Shown here one piece after another: positions 18,675 to 27,843 of a stretch of 64,000 nucleotides of DNA (positions are counted from its first letter, which is position 1; each line of letters opens with the position of its first letter). The stretch covers positions 348,479 through 412,478 of the forward strand of contig NZ_JACJSA010000004.1 in the NCBI RefSeq assembly GCF_014697545.1, read 5' to 3'. The DNA comes from Oscillatoria sp. FACHB-1407. Its GTDB lineage: Bacteria; Cyanobacteriota; Cyanobacteriia; Elainellales; Elainellaceae. The translations under genes and the position numbers were made by a program. Below the pieces are notes generated by a model. The model did not search any database, was not told the origin of the DNA, and saw only the letters and a list, made by a program, of their open reading frames with translations.

Positions 18675-19697
18675 TTAAACAACTTGTAAAACAGGCACTT
18701 CAAAATAACCTGACGGGGCTGTTGCCTGTCGGACATTAACTAGAACTTGAAGCCGATAAAAACCGGGGTCTTCAAACATCAACTCTGGAAAAGTGGCTTT
18801 GTGAGTTGGGGCTTCTCCGACAATTTCAGTGACCTCAATGCTGCTGAGAGGTGAGATGCAACCTGTGTAACGATGACGAGCATACACCTGAGCCGTATAG
18901 GCAAATGAGGCGTTAGGATTAACATCCTCTAAACCGACCACCTCAAAGGCGACAGTGAGCGTAAACGCCTGACGACTGTGAATCGGGTTTAGGAATGCCT
19001 GATTCGTGCGATCGACAATCATCACACTGCCCGTTGTAGGGGGTTGTTTGATTTCGAGTTGGTGAATTCTAACAGCTAAGGGATAGTCAACGGAAACCAT
19101 CTCAACCTCAGCTTGCGGTAAGGATTGAGTGGGGGTTGAGTTTACGTCAAGTTGGGTCGCTATCCAATTTGATAATGGTTGAGTCTGGATGCCTGACCAA
19201 ATCTCAGTTTTATGGGAGTCAACCTGTTGAATGACAGTCTGATATTCGGTGTGATTTGCAAGGGTGCGGCTCTGCACTGTGACGTTAAACGATGTCATGG
19301 TTTCCCATTCAGGGATGGGCTGTGAGGTGGCAACAGAAGCGATTGCTGCAATGTCTGTTTCTGCAATGTCTGTTTCTGCAATGTCTGTTTCTGCAATGTC
19401 TGTTTCTGCAATGTTTGTTTCTGCAATGTTTGTTTCTGCAATTCTCGTTTTTGCAATATTGATTGTTGCAATATCGATGTTATCTGTGGTGCAAAGCGGT
19501 TTCTGCTCTGGGGCGATCGCCTCTAGAGTGGGCGGTTCGGTGATTTGCTCCGCCGCATCTGCTTCAGTGTTTGGGATGGGCTGCACGATGGCTTCAGGGG
19601 TGGGCTGTTTGGCAGCTTCACTCTCTGGCACTGAGGTCACAGTCTTACGCCGACGAGAAGAAGTTGTCGTTTTCTTTCTGCTGGTTGGTTCCGTCAT
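18675..19697 (-). CDS. Repeat-bearing protein with C-terminal beta domain, unknown function
   Basis: 340 residues from the ATG at 19697, chosen because GGAG lies 8 bp upstream; an ATG 45 bp earlier has no such site. Residues 1-80 are a basic then acidic disordered region (RKKTTTSSRRRKTVTS). Residues about 80-125 hold a pentapeptide array of AETNI/AETDI units with I every fifth residue. The remainder is a beta-rich domain ending GFYRLQVLVNVRQATAPSG. This last part resembles the C-terminus of the upstream gene product (FYAIAGVVNVGPADHPCG) and both have FTL-V-F/DI blocks, so the two are likely paralogous domains. No signal peptide. Function unknown. Confidence 0.7.
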   Translation of the reverse strand: MTEPTSRKKTTTSSRRRKTVTSVPESEAAKQPTPEAIVQPIPNTEADAAEQITEPPTLEAIAPEQKPLCTTDNIDIATINIAKTRIAETNIAETNIAETDIAETDIAETDIAETDIAAIASVATSQPIPEWETMTSFNVTVQSRTLANHTEYQTVIQQVDSHKTEIWSGIQTQPLSNWIATQLDVNSTPTQSLPQAEVEMVSVDYPLAVRIHQLEIKQPPTTGSVMIVDRTNQAFLNPIHSRQAFTLTVAFEVVGLEDVNPNASFAYTAQVYARHRYTGCISPLSSIEVTEIVGEAPTHKATFPELMFEDPGFYRLQVLVNVRQATAPSGYFEVPVLQVV

Positions 19698-19779
19698 GGT
19701 GGTTGCTCCAACTGTCATATGAGGAAACTGGCAGGTTAGCAACCTACCAGTTAATTTGGTTTACTGTCGTGTTTTAGGG

Positions 19780-19801
19780 CTAGCCCTCACGGGAGGGCTA
19801 G
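19780..19801 (-). promoter_or_regulatory. Intercistronic hairpin
   Basis: Perfect 9-bp stem CTAGCCCTC / GAGGGCTAG with 4-nt loop between the two related minus-strand genes. There is no U-tract, so a differential-stability or attenuation role is more likely than full termination. Confidence 0.5.
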
Positions 19802-19833
19802 GTATCGTGACTGCTATGTTAGGAGCGTGAATC

Positions 19834-20382
19834 CTAGCAAACTTGCAGGAATACGCCAGCGATGTAACCGCAACCCAACAGGAATTGACCGCAAGGATGA
19901 TCCGCAGGACCAACGTTCACTACACCCGCGATCGCATAGAAGCCAGGAGTCATTTTGGCGTACTTGGGAGTACCCTTCCAGGTGATGGTGTAGGTGTACT
20001 TGTCCTTCTCGGAAATGATGCTCTCGCTCAGATCCAATTCAACTGCTTTTGCACCCACACCTTCTAAAGCGAAGTGAGCTTCCATTTTGATGCCCAGACA
20101 GAGCAACAGGCGAGTTAGCGGAGTGTTGTTAAATTTGATATCTACACTCAGGGTAAAGTTTTCATCTTCCATAACGATGTAGGGGGATTGACCAGGAGCT
20201 ACATAGTCAGGGAAAGGAGGAATACCTGCTGTACCTGCAACGCGCAAGTTGCTCAATTCATAAAAGACTGGACCCAAAATTGCTCTGGAGTAAGTTTCAG
20301 TTGCAGACAGTTGAGCACGGGGCTGAGGTCCGACAACAGGAACAGAAGGAGTGGATGTCATAGATGTAATAGTGTCTGCCAT
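19834..20382 (-). CDS. Beta-rich hypothetical protein, paralogue of the next gene
   Basis: 182 residues; start supported by GAGGA about 8 bp upstream. After about 40 residues of S/T/P-rich N-terminus, the chain looks like a single beta-sandwich (FTLSVDIKFNNTPLTRLLLC, YTYTITWKGTPKYAK, GFYAIAGVVNVGPADH) ending in FLLGCGYIAGVFLQVC with several cysteines. No signal peptide. It lies first in a two-gene minus-strand unit with its longer relative and faces the divergent LuxR-type regulator across 784 bp. I do not recognise a function. Confidence 0.7.
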   Translation of the reverse strand: MADTITSMTSTPSVPVVGPQPRAQLSATETYSRAILGPVFYELSNLRVAGTAGIPPFPDYVAPGQSPYIVMEDENFTLSVDIKFNNTPLTRLLLCLGIKMEAHFALEGVGAKAVELDLSESIISEKDKYTYTITWKGTPKYAKMTPGFYAIAGVVNVGPADHPCGQFLLGCGYIAGVFLQVC

Positions 20383-21166
20383 GAAATGTATCCTCGTAGT
20401 TGTTACAAAGTGGTGAAGTTAACAAGTTGACTGAGAGCAATGGTTTAACGTTTGGTTTGTTTGCTCTTGTCGTTTCCTTGTCAACTAAAGTAATCATGGC
20501 AAATGGATTTACGGCTCACAGTACCCAGTGCGGGTACTCTTTCCAGACAGGCATCTTTTTAGAGTTCTTCATAGTGCCCCATACCTATTTGCTTCACAGA
20601 TATTTCCTCACGAAAATCCCTTCACGAAAATCTCTGCGAATTTGCATAATAGGCGATGTTTTGGCAGACCTGTATGTATGACAAAAGCCACGTTGTTAAG
20701 GCGGGGTGTTAGAGGTTTACCCTGAATGAGGGTCAAGCCTCGCACCGATCGATTGCAATGTTTGAAGTTATGTGGCGATCGCTAAACATCCTGTTGCTCA
20801 AATGGCTGATAGAACCCAGAAACGTACGGCAATCACTCCAATATCAATGACCAGTTATAGAAGTGGATCATTAATTTACGGTCTATCCGGAATGGCTTCA
20901 TTGATTCGTGAGACATTGATGCATTAAGGCGATCGCTACGTTAAATGGGTGCCTCCAACGCTATCAGGGCTAAAGTACTACCGAAATTTTCAGATCAGTT
21001 GATGTAGTGGCATAAAGCAAACTACCGTACAAACCTGCGTGGATTTCTATAGAAGCATCCTGACCACAGAACTTAAATGCGAACTGATCAAACAAGCTAA
21101 AAATACTAGAAACGAGAGCATTTAGCCTCCTGTGTAAGGATTTAGTAGTTCATTCGAGCCCCCAAA
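20383..21166. other. Divergent control region between beta-rich genes and LuxR-type gene
   Basis: 784 bp separating two divergently transcribed units, so it should contain both promoters. Short frames here lack family resemblance. No clear repeat, riboswitch or dyad symmetry diagnostic for a LuxR site was found by eye. Confidence 0.4.
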
Positions 21167-21832
21167 ATGAACAAACTCATTAACACATCAAAACAAACTC
21201 CATCAATTTCACAATCAAGTGTGTCGTTGTCCGTGCTGCAAGCTGAGGTTCAACTTGCAACGCAAACCCAAAATGCGGTCTTATTTCAAAGTAATAAGTC
21301 AACTGGGTTGTTGTTGAGTGTCTTAGAAAGCCTCATGGATGGCGTGTTACTGCTGACCGATAAAGGCAAATTGGTAAATGCCAATAACTACGCTTTGCAG
21401 ATTTGTCATCAGTTTATGCAAGACCGTTCCAGCACAACCCAAGTCCCCCAGCAGATCTGGCGGATCTGTGAGGCGTTGATTGATAGCCGGGATCACTATC
21501 CCGACCGAATCGTCACGATTGAAGATGAGATTGATATCGGCAAGACCAGCGTTATTCGGATTCGTGCGCGTTGGGTCGAGATAGAGGATGCCAATCGTCC
21601 TTATCTGTTGGTGATGCTAGAAGACCGCAGTCAATCTCTCAAGGATGCTGTCATCGCTGAAGCTCGCAAATATAACTTGACACCGCGAGAAGCAGAGGTG
21701 TGGCTGTTACGCCGAGCCAACTGCACCTACAAAGCGATCGCTGCCGAGTTGCACATTGCAATCGACACGGTTAAAAAGCACGTCAAAAGCATCAACGCCA
21801 AACGGGATGCTTTTCTCTGGGCAAACGAGTAA
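21167..21832 (+). CDS. PAS-like domain LuxR-type transcription regulator
   Basis: 221 residues. Residues about 45-155 resemble a PAS fold (LLSVLESLMDGVLLLTDKGK, LVNANNYALQIC; ends LVMLEDRS). Residues 165-215 are a GerE/LuxR helix-turn-helix: LTPREAEVWLLRRANCTYKA, IAAELHIAIDTVKKHVKSI. There is no phosphorylatable receiver domain, so activity is probably set by a PAS ligand or partner. Divergent from the pair of beta-rich genes, which are its most obvious candidate targets (inference). A strong terminator follows at 21909. Confidence 0.88.
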   Translation: MNKLINTSKQTPSISQSSVSLSVLQAEVQLATQTQNAVLFQSNKSTGLLLSVLESLMDGVLLLTDKGKLVNANNYALQICHQFMQDRSSTTQVPQQIWRICEALIDSRDHYPDRIVTIEDEIDIGKTSVIRIRARWVEIEDANRPYLLVMLEDRSQSLKDAVIAEARKYNLTPREAEVWLLRRANCTYKAIAAELHIAIDTVKKHVKSINAKRDAFLWANE

Positions 21833-21908
21833 CTGGTGGTTCTGGAGAGTGACACCGGAGTAGGCAACTAAACACCCTGGTCAAGGGTTTGTTAGATTTT
21901 GACGGCAG

Positions 21909-21933
21909 GAGGGGCGATCGCCCCTCTTTTTTT
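21909..21933 (+). terminator. Rho-independent terminator made from HIP1 palindrome
   Basis: GAGGGGCGATCGCCCCTC forms a perfect palindromic stem, followed directly by seven T. It ends the LuxR-type gene. The stem centre is the HIP1 octamer GCGATCGC. Confidence 0.85.
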
Positions 21934-22093
21934 GGGCGTTGCTTGCCGCTGCCCCATCAATCTGGCTACAGCAATACAAGCGTTTTGCGAAACGCCCCTC
22001 CAAAATTCCTGGATTGGAGCAGCACCCCCTTTTTGAACGGCTTTCGTAATTTTGCTGTTGCGAATTTCAGTAGATTCGCTTAGGCTCATAGCC

Positions 22094-22666
22094 ATGTCCT
22101 TTAAATCGCTCCACCAACTCTTCAGTTCCTTTGACAACCAGGACGCATGGCAAGCCCAACAACAGTTTCAGAAATTGTTGGGGTGCTGGTTCCAGGTTGT
22201 GGGTCCGGTTGTGGCAGCCCATACCCGCCCGATCAAGATTCAGCGGCAGGTGTTGCAGGTTGCTACATCGAGTCCTGCATGGGCGCAAAATCTCGTGTTT
22301 GAACGACACCGTATTCTAGAAAAGTTGAACGCTCAGCTTGGCAGCCAGTTGACGGATATTCGATTTTCGACGGCTCAGTGGTATTCGGATGCCCCCAAAC
22401 AGGATAAACCTGACAGTGCCACTGTCACCTGGCAAGAACACCCCAGTCGGATTGAGACAGACTTGAACACTCTGAAACCGGGTCTGTCCGAAACCAGCAG
22501 CGACCCAGTTGAAGTGTTTCAACACTGGTCTGAAAGGATGCGATCGCGCCTACAACATTTGCCCTTGTGCCCTCAGTGTCAGTGCCCCACCCCAACTGGA
22601 GAGCTAAAGCGGTGGTCTGTTTGTGCGCTATGCGCCACTAAGCAATGGCAGCCAAAGGATTCTTGA
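22094..22666 (+). CDS. dciA: DciA family (DUF721) replicative helicase loader-like protein
   Basis: 190 residues from ATG 22094; an earlier in-frame ATG at 22052 adds a segment not expected in the family. Residues 1-85 match DUF721/DciA: SFKSLHQLFSSFD, FQKLLGCWFQVVGPVVAAHT, LQVATSSPAWAQNLVFERHR. DciA is the ancestral bacterial loader of the DnaB replicative helicase, found where DnaC is absent. The C-terminal part is low-complexity and ends with a zinc-ribbon-like cysteine set (CPQCQCP, CALC), a feature of several cyanobacterial members. Monocistronic by layout. Confidence 0.85.
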   Translation: MSFKSLHQLFSSFDNQDAWQAQQQFQKLLGCWFQVVGPVVAAHTRPIKIQRQVLQVATSSPAWAQNLVFERHRILEKLNAQLGSQLTDIRFSTAQWYSDAPKQDKPDSATVTWQEHPSRIETDLNTLKPGLSETSSDPVEVFQHWSERMRSRLQHLPLCPQCQCPTPTGELKRWSVCALCATKQWQPKDS

Positions 22667-23044
22667 TTTACGTTAGTCAGGGTAATAGTCTAAGCCGAAA
22701 AAGTTGTAGAGCATAGCCTAAATACCTGAAATTGACATTAGAAGGGTCCGTAATTTCCCTGAGAAATAAAAAGTTGAGAAGAGGGCGATCGCTTTCGGTT
22801 CTTCTTGATCCCCAGATTGTTTTAACCGAAAGCAGTACATCCACTCAAAAGATATAGGAATCGTGATTGCTGTTTTTAATATGTCTGTTTCTTAAGGGAA
22901 ATATAAAAACAATTTGAAACTTATTTTATTTTCGGGATCGCCAAACCTCCTATCAATTAAGAGGTTTAGTCGTTTTTGACAGATTTATTGGCAAAAAAGC
23001 AAAGATGAGAATGGTTATAAAGATATTTGATAAAAAAGCTCACC
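22667..23044. other. Spacer with inverted repeats
   Basis: Contains a 10-bp inverted repeat GCTTTCGGTT (22791-22800) / AACCGAAAGC (22824-22833) and a weaker pair AAACCTC / GAGGTTT near 22943-22968. The first could be a 3' hairpin of the dciA transcript. No gene. Confidence 0.45.
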
Positions 23045-23332
23045 ATGAACACTTCTAACCTCGGCGTTTCAGTTTGTCGCCACTGCCAGTATTATCGGGC
23101 AGAGGGACGACGTGGAGGGTATTGTCAGCAACTCTGTGCGGGGGTTCAGGGTACGTGGAAGGCTTGCTCACTGGCGATCCCACCCTTTGCTCCCACCTGG
23201 GAAGCCATACCGGGGATCATCGCCTGGCGCAATCAAATGCAACACTCTGCTGAGCATCAACTCGACCTGTTAAGTAAAGATGTTGAGCCTGCGGTTGAGA
23301 CGGTAAAAGTTGCGATTGATGGAGATATATAA
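23045..23332 (+). CDS. Conserved cyanobacterial cysteine-motif protein
   Basis: 95 residues from ATG 23045 (an upstream TTG is less likely). Carries a compact CRHCQYYRAEGRRGGYCQQL block followed by WKACSLAIPPFAPTWE. Five cysteines in a C-x2-C...C-x3-C...C arrangement suggest metal binding or redox function. I recall this as a widespread short cyanobacterial hypothetical protein; no function is established to my knowledge. Soluble. Terminates 120 bp before the convergent neighbour. Confidence 0.78.
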   Translation: MNTSNLGVSVCRHCQYYRAEGRRGGYCQQLCAGVQGTWKACSLAIPPFAPTWEAIPGIIAWRNQMQHSAEHQLDLLSKDVEPAVETVKVAIDGDI

Positions 23333-23452
23333 ACTGCTTTCATAACCCAATGCCAGGGAACCGGGAAAGAGGCAGTTAGATGAATTGGGAAAGTGTGGGG
23401 CGATCGCCCCTGGCTTAATGCTCGTCAAGAGCGATCGCCCTTAATTGAGTGG

Positions 23453-23923
23453 CTAAGCCTGAGACGAAGGGGTTTTTGTTTTGCGGCTCTTACGGCTGAA
23501 GTGACGTCCCATTTGATCAACCGCTTCACTTAGCCCCATCGTTTTGCCATTGGCACGAGCAGAGTTATATGCGGTGCGAGCCGCCGAATACGCCTCACTG
23601 CCTGCTAACAAATAGGTGTCCTCAATTAATTCTTTCAATTGCCCGATTGAGAACAAGATGGGATATAACGCCTCGACGAGTTCTAAATCTCGCCGCATTT
23701 CTTCAACATCTAAACAGCGAGGCATCAGGTCAGCATTTTGCGTAGCTAGTTCTAACGCCCTATCCACAAAGGCACGAGACTTGTCACCCATCCGACACAA
23801 ACTGCGCCGTTGCTCAGGGGTCAGACCCAACAGGAAGGGAAGCTTTTCACGGATGGTGGTAAGAGCTGTCAAAATATCGGCTTGGTCGGCAGCAGGCAAA
23901 CTCGCACTGATTAAGTTAGACAT
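23453..23923 (-). CDS. Conserved helical hypothetical protein
   Basis: 156 residues, all-helical. Block LPFLLGLTPEQRRSLCRMGD followed by ALELATQNADLMPRCLDVEE and LAGSEAYSAARTAYNSARA is a pattern I recognise from a conserved hypothetical family of Bacteroidetes and cyanobacteria. The C-terminus is basic (RKSRKTKTPSSQA). No membrane segment. Role unknown. Confidence 0.75.
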   Translation of the reverse strand: MSNLISASLPAADQADILTALTTIREKLPFLLGLTPEQRRSLCRMGDKSRAFVDRALELATQNADLMPRCLDVEEMRRDLELVEALYPILFSIGQLKELIEDTYLLAGSEAYSAARTAYNSARANGKTMGLSEAVDQMGRHFSRKSRKTKTPSSQA

Positions 23924-24102
23924 GGGTTTAGATTCAATTTAAAGTAGTGCACTCAATGGTGAATGCATTGGGATAGCTCTATAGATGCCCGATATGAAGT
24001 GGAACTAACCTGTAATAGCACTGAAAATTTAGTTGGTAGAAAAATAAAGGCTCAGAAAATTCTAGGAGGAAATAAATTTAGGAGTAAGCACATTTGCTCT
24101 TT

Positions 24103-24340
24103 AAGTTCCGTCGGTGGAGGTCAAAGTTCCGTTGGTGGAGGTCAAAGCTCCATTGATGGAGGTCAAAGCTCCATTGATGGAGGTCGAAGTTCCGTCGTTA
24201 GAGGTCAAAGCTCCATTGATAGGAGTCAAAGTGCGATCGATGGGGGTTGAAGTGCGATCGATGGAGGTCAAAGCTCCATTGATGGAGGTCAAAGTGCGAT
24301 CGATGGGGGTTGAAGTGCGATTGATGGGGGTTGAAGTTCC
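24103..24340. repeat. 21-bp tandem repeat array, 11 full copies
   Basis: Eleven consecutive 21-mers plus a 7-bp remainder. Units fall in two main types, aagctccattgatggaggtca and aagtgcgatcgatgggggttg (split here at 20 bases: the last base is not needed to see the type), with a third, aagttccg-type. Types alternate, which points to unequal exchange between units. Because 21 is divisible by three the array is open in several frames on both strands, but none has a ribosome binding site or known homologue, so I treat it as non-coding. Confidence 0.85.
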
Positions 24341-24365
24341 ATTTCATGATTTATACGCTACAGAT

Positions 24366-24600
24366 CAAGATCCCCCTGCCTGCGGCATCCCCCTTAAAAA
24401 GGGGGACTTTGGCTCTCATTTTTCCCTTTAAGGAGGCGTAGGGGAATCTCTCTAAACAGGGGGCTTTAGCTCTCACCGCCCCCCTTTTGAAGGGGGGTAG
24501 GGGGGATCTCTAGAAAAGGATTTGCATTTTGAAGAATTCTCTCCAGTTTTTGATCCCCCTGCCTACGGCATCCCCCTTAAAAAGGGAGACTTGAAATCTT
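24366..24600. repeat. GATCCCCC-type interspersed repeats upstream of NACHT gene
   Basis: Three hairpin-forming modules of the kind gatccccctgcctgcggca followed by tcccccttaaaaaggggga, and cccccttttgaaggggggta. Related copies are at 27806-27841, 28207-28291 and 28557-28616, so the NACHT and DUF559 genes are bracketed by them. The rest of the 886-bp spacer 23924-24809 has the 21-bp array and no gene. Confidence 0.75.
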
Positions 24601-24809
24601 GAGGGTAATTAAAGCCTAGAACGCGATAGTTAGAGTTGAAAGGGCGATCGCTTGAATTCTAATCTCAACATTCCGCATCTAAAACTGAGTTCCAACCAGG
24701 CTATCTCAGTTTCTTAATTAAGACTAATAATGTTGCTGGCATATCGTGAATAACTTGCTTAAATAGATGCAACCCCTTACCTATCAGCAAAGCTACTCCT
24801 TAATTCCCT

Positions 24810-27734
24810 ATGACAAGTGATTCTGGACTACCAATCAGCAAGCCTACCTCAGTTTTGAAAAAATCCATTAAGGTCAATTTCAAAGATTTTTCAAAAGCAC
24901 TGGGTAAAGGTTTAGTAGATTTCGGTTTTGGTAAGTGGGATAGTCTAGCAGGAGATGGAGTTGATGCTCTAGCAGCTTTGGGTTTAGCGGCAAATGCCGA
25001 AGAAATTGCCTGGTTAATGGTGTACCGCTCTTTACTTCAGGCAATGAAGACTCTCATTGATGAGAAGACTGAATTAGAGCCAGACAAGTTTGACAGTAAA
25101 GCTTTGCAGGTCAGGATTAACCAGGCTTTAGAAACCAGTAGCTTACTAATTAACAAGAAATTTTTTGAGCATCCAGATAAAGACCCTATTGTTGAGGCGG
25201 TTAAACCTGCTTTTAGGGAATGGTTGCAGCAGTATGGGCTGAGTGAAGTCGATGCTCAGGCGATCGCGGATCGTCTGCCTATCTACTTTGCAGCAGCACT
25301 ACATGAAGAGTGGGGCAGTCACGCAAAGGACTATGCTGTACTTAAAGACAAGCTGGATACTCCCTTTACGCAAGCCAATGAGCGAGCTCAGGCGTGGTTG
25401 CGATATGCAACTTGGCTGCAAAAGCAGGTAGAAGAACCCATGTTTTTGGAAGCCTTTAGCCTCAAGCGGGTGTATGTGCCGCTACGGGCTTACTACAACC
25501 GTAAAGTTGAAGCACAGAAAGCTGAGGAATTAGAAGGAAGGATTGCAGGCAATAAACAACAGGAGCGAGTCGTTGTTGATCTGGAGAAAGAGCTAGAAAC
25601 CTGGCTCGACAAAGCGGTACGAACGGATGCAATTCGATTAATTAGTGGTGGTCCTGGAAGCGGCAAGTCATCTTTTGCCAAAATGTTTGCCGCTAAGTTG
25701 GCAGCCAAGGGCAAGATTCCAGTGCTATTTGTTCCATTGCACCATTTTGAACCCTCGGACGACCTGATTGATGCAGTAGGCAAGTTTGTGCAGATGGATG
25801 GTATTTTGCCTCACAATCCACTAGCCGTTGAGCAACGGGAATCTCGCCTGCTGATCATCTTTGATGGTTTAGATGAGCTAGCCATGCAGGGAAAGATTGC
25901 CGAGAAAACCGCGCAGGACTTTGTGCGAGAGGTACAACGTAAGGTGGAGCGGTTTAACCACCAAGGAACTTGCTTACAAGTCCTAATTAGCGGGCGAGAA
26001 GTGGTTGTGCAGGCAAATGAAACCGACTTTCGCAAAGATGGACAAATCTTGCACGTCTTGCCCTACTTTTTGCCAAAAAACGACCGAAAACATTATGTAG
26101 ATGGGAAAAAGCTACTGGAGCAGGATCAGCGGCAGCTTTGGTGGCAAAACTATGGTGCAGCAAGCGGTAGAGGGTATGCTGGATTGCCCCCTGAGTTAGA
26201 CCAGGGAAATTTGATTGAGATTACAGCGCAACCCCTGCTGAATTATTTGGTTGCCCTCAGTCTGAAACGGGGAAAGCTGAATTTTTCGAAAGAGACTAAC
26301 CTGAATGCAGTCTATGGGGATCTACTTAAAGCTATTTATGAACGAGGTTGGGAGCAAGGTGGGGCGGGAAACCGTCAACATGCTGCCATTCAAGGAATTG
26401 AGGAAGAAGATTTTGTTCGAATTTTAGAGGAGATTGCTCTGGCAGCTTGGCATGGAAATGGACGCACCACTACGGTACGGGAGATTGAGCGTCATTGCGA
26501 AAACAGCAATCTCAAGAACCTATTAAACCGATTTCAAGAGGGCTTTCGGGACGACTCAAAAGCTAGCATTACTCGTTTGCTGACTGCCTTTTATTTCCGT
26601 CAAAGCGGACATGACCGATCCGGTGACAAAACTTTTGAATTTACTCACAAGAGTTTTGGAGAGTACTTAACTGCTCGACGTATTGTTCAAGAAATTCAGC
26701 ATATCCATCGGAAATTGAAGGACCGCCACAAGGACCCTTATGAAGACTGGGATGAGCGACATGCATTGTATCGTTGGGCATTAGTTTGTGGACCTTCAAC
26801 CATAGATAGAAATCTATTTAATTTTATTTTAAATGAAATGTTTCAACAGCAGCAATATTCAGCAGATGTTGCTGGTTGGCAGCAAACCCTTTGCCATTTA
26901 ATTAATTTCATTTTTCAGTATGGAATGCCAATGGAACGCTTAAATTCATGCCCTGATTTTAAGACAAAATATCAGTATGCCTGTAACTCGGAAAAAGCAT
27001 TGTTAATCGCTTTACATACTTGTGCTATGGCAACTAAGAGCACTTCAATGATTGAATGGTCCTCATCTGAAGTTCTTGGTGCTTGGATTTCAAAAAGTCA
27101 AGGGCAGAGAATAGAGCTAGGATCTGAGTTATTTCTGAATTGCTTGAGAACTCTAAACATGAAGGGATGTATTTTAATAGGCAGAGATTTTTATGGAGTA
27201 AATTTTGAAGGAGCAAATTTTGAAGGAGCAAATCTTGAAGATGTGTGCTTCTACAGTGCAAACCTTAAACGAGCAAATTTGAGAAATGCAAATCTAAATG
27301 AAGCTAATTTAGGAGAAGCAAATCTAGAAGGAGCAGATTTCTCAGGAGCAAATTTTAGTGGAACAAGATTTTGGAGCACTAAACTCGAAGGAGCAATTTT
27401 CAAAAAAGCTGAGCTATCAGGAGTTACTTTTTCTGCAACTAATTTTGTAAATATTAATTTTGAACAAGTGAATCTTCGAGATGTAAATTTAGTTGGAGAA
27501 AACCTTAGAAGAGCTAATTTCAGAGAAGCATATTTAGAGTATGTAAATTTTCGATTTGCAAATCTTGAAGGGGCAAATCTTGAAGGGGCAACTCTGGAAG
27601 AGGTAGATTTTGAAGGAGCAAATTTGAAAGGAGTGAATTTTGAGGGGGCAAATCTTGAAGGAGCAAATCTGAAAGGAACAATTTTGGAGAACAAGCTGAT
27701 GATTAGTTCAACCGAGGAAACAGAATCAAAATAA
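24810..27734 (+). CDS. NACHT STAND NTPase with C-terminal pentapeptide repeats
   Basis: 974 residues. Residues 1-270 are a helical N-terminal region (YVPLRAYYNRKVEA near 220-240) of unknown effector type. The NACHT core has Walker A ISGGPGSGKSSFAKMF near residue 280 and Walker B LLIIFDGLDEL near 350. A helical arm (380-780) includes FTHKSFGEYLTARRIV, typical of NACHT winged-helix regions. Residues about 795-960 are pentapeptide repeats (A-N/D-L/F-x-x), for example NFEGANFEGANLED. The architecture matches bacterial NACHT proteins, some of which are shown to be antiphage; the repeats would act as sensor (inference). No partner operon is seen, but a nuclease-like gene lies 110 bp downstream, separated by a GATCCCCC repeat. 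Confidence 0.88.
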   Translation: MTSDSGLPISKPTSVLKKSIKVNFKDFSKALGKGLVDFGFGKWDSLAGDGVDALAALGLAANAEEIAWLMVYRSLLQAMKTLIDEKTELEPDKFDSKALQVRINQALETSSLLINKKFFEHPDKDPIVEAVKPAFREWLQQYGLSEVDAQAIADRLPIYFAAALHEEWGSHAKDYAVLKDKLDTPFTQANERAQAWLRYATWLQKQVEEPMFLEAFSLKRVYVPLRAYYNRKVEAQKAEELEGRIAGNKQQERVVVDLEKELETWLDKAVRTDAIRLISGGPGSGKSSFAKMFAAKLAAKGKIPVLFVPLHHFEPSDDLIDAVGKFVQMDGILPHNPLAVEQRESRLLIIFDGLDELAMQGKIAEKTAQDFVREVQRKVERFNHQGTCLQVLISGREVVVQANETDFRKDGQILHVLPYFLPKNDRKHYVDGKKLLEQDQRQLWWQNYGAASGRGYAGLPPELDQGNLIEITAQPLLNYLVALSLKRGKLNFSKETNLNAVYGDLLKAIYERGWEQGGAGNRQHAAIQGIEEEDFVRILEEIALAAWHGNGRTTTVREIERHCENSNLKNLLNRFQEGFRDDSKASITRLLTAFYFRQSGHDRSGDKTFEFTHKSFGEYLTARRIVQEIQHIHRKLKDRHKDPYEDWDERHALYRWALVCGPSTIDRNLFNFILNEMFQQQQYSADVAGWQQTLCHLINFIFQYGMPMERLNSCPDFKTKYQYACNSEKALLIALHTCAMATKSTSMIEWSSSEVLGAWISKSQGQRIELGSELFLNCLRTLNMKGCILIGRDFYGVNFEGANFEGANLEDVCFYSANLKRANLRNANLNEANLGEANLEGADFSGANFSGTRFWSTKLEGAIFKKAELSGVTFSATNFVNINFEQVNLRDVNLVGENLRRANFREAYLEYVNFRFANLEGANLEGATLEEVDFEGANLKGVNFEGANLEGANLKGTILENKLMISSTEETESK

Positions 27735-27805
27735 GCAAAGGAAATAGAGACAATCACAAAGTTAAAACATTAGAAATTAAGCCGCTTGCAACCTAACTAG
27801 CACTC

Positions 27806-27841
27806 AACCCCCCTTTTGAAGGGGGGTAGGGGGGATCTACT
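27806..27841. repeat. GATCCCCC-type repeat copy
   Basis: acccccctt ttgaagggggg hairpin followed by taggggggatct. It ends two bases before the DUF559 start codon, so that gene's ribosome-binding region is supplied by the repeat. Confidence 0.7.
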
Positions 27842-27843
27842 AA

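Noticed and set aside
24103..24340. Could the 21-bp array be a CRISPR?
   Set aside because: Units are directly adjacent with no unique spacers and no cas genes are present.
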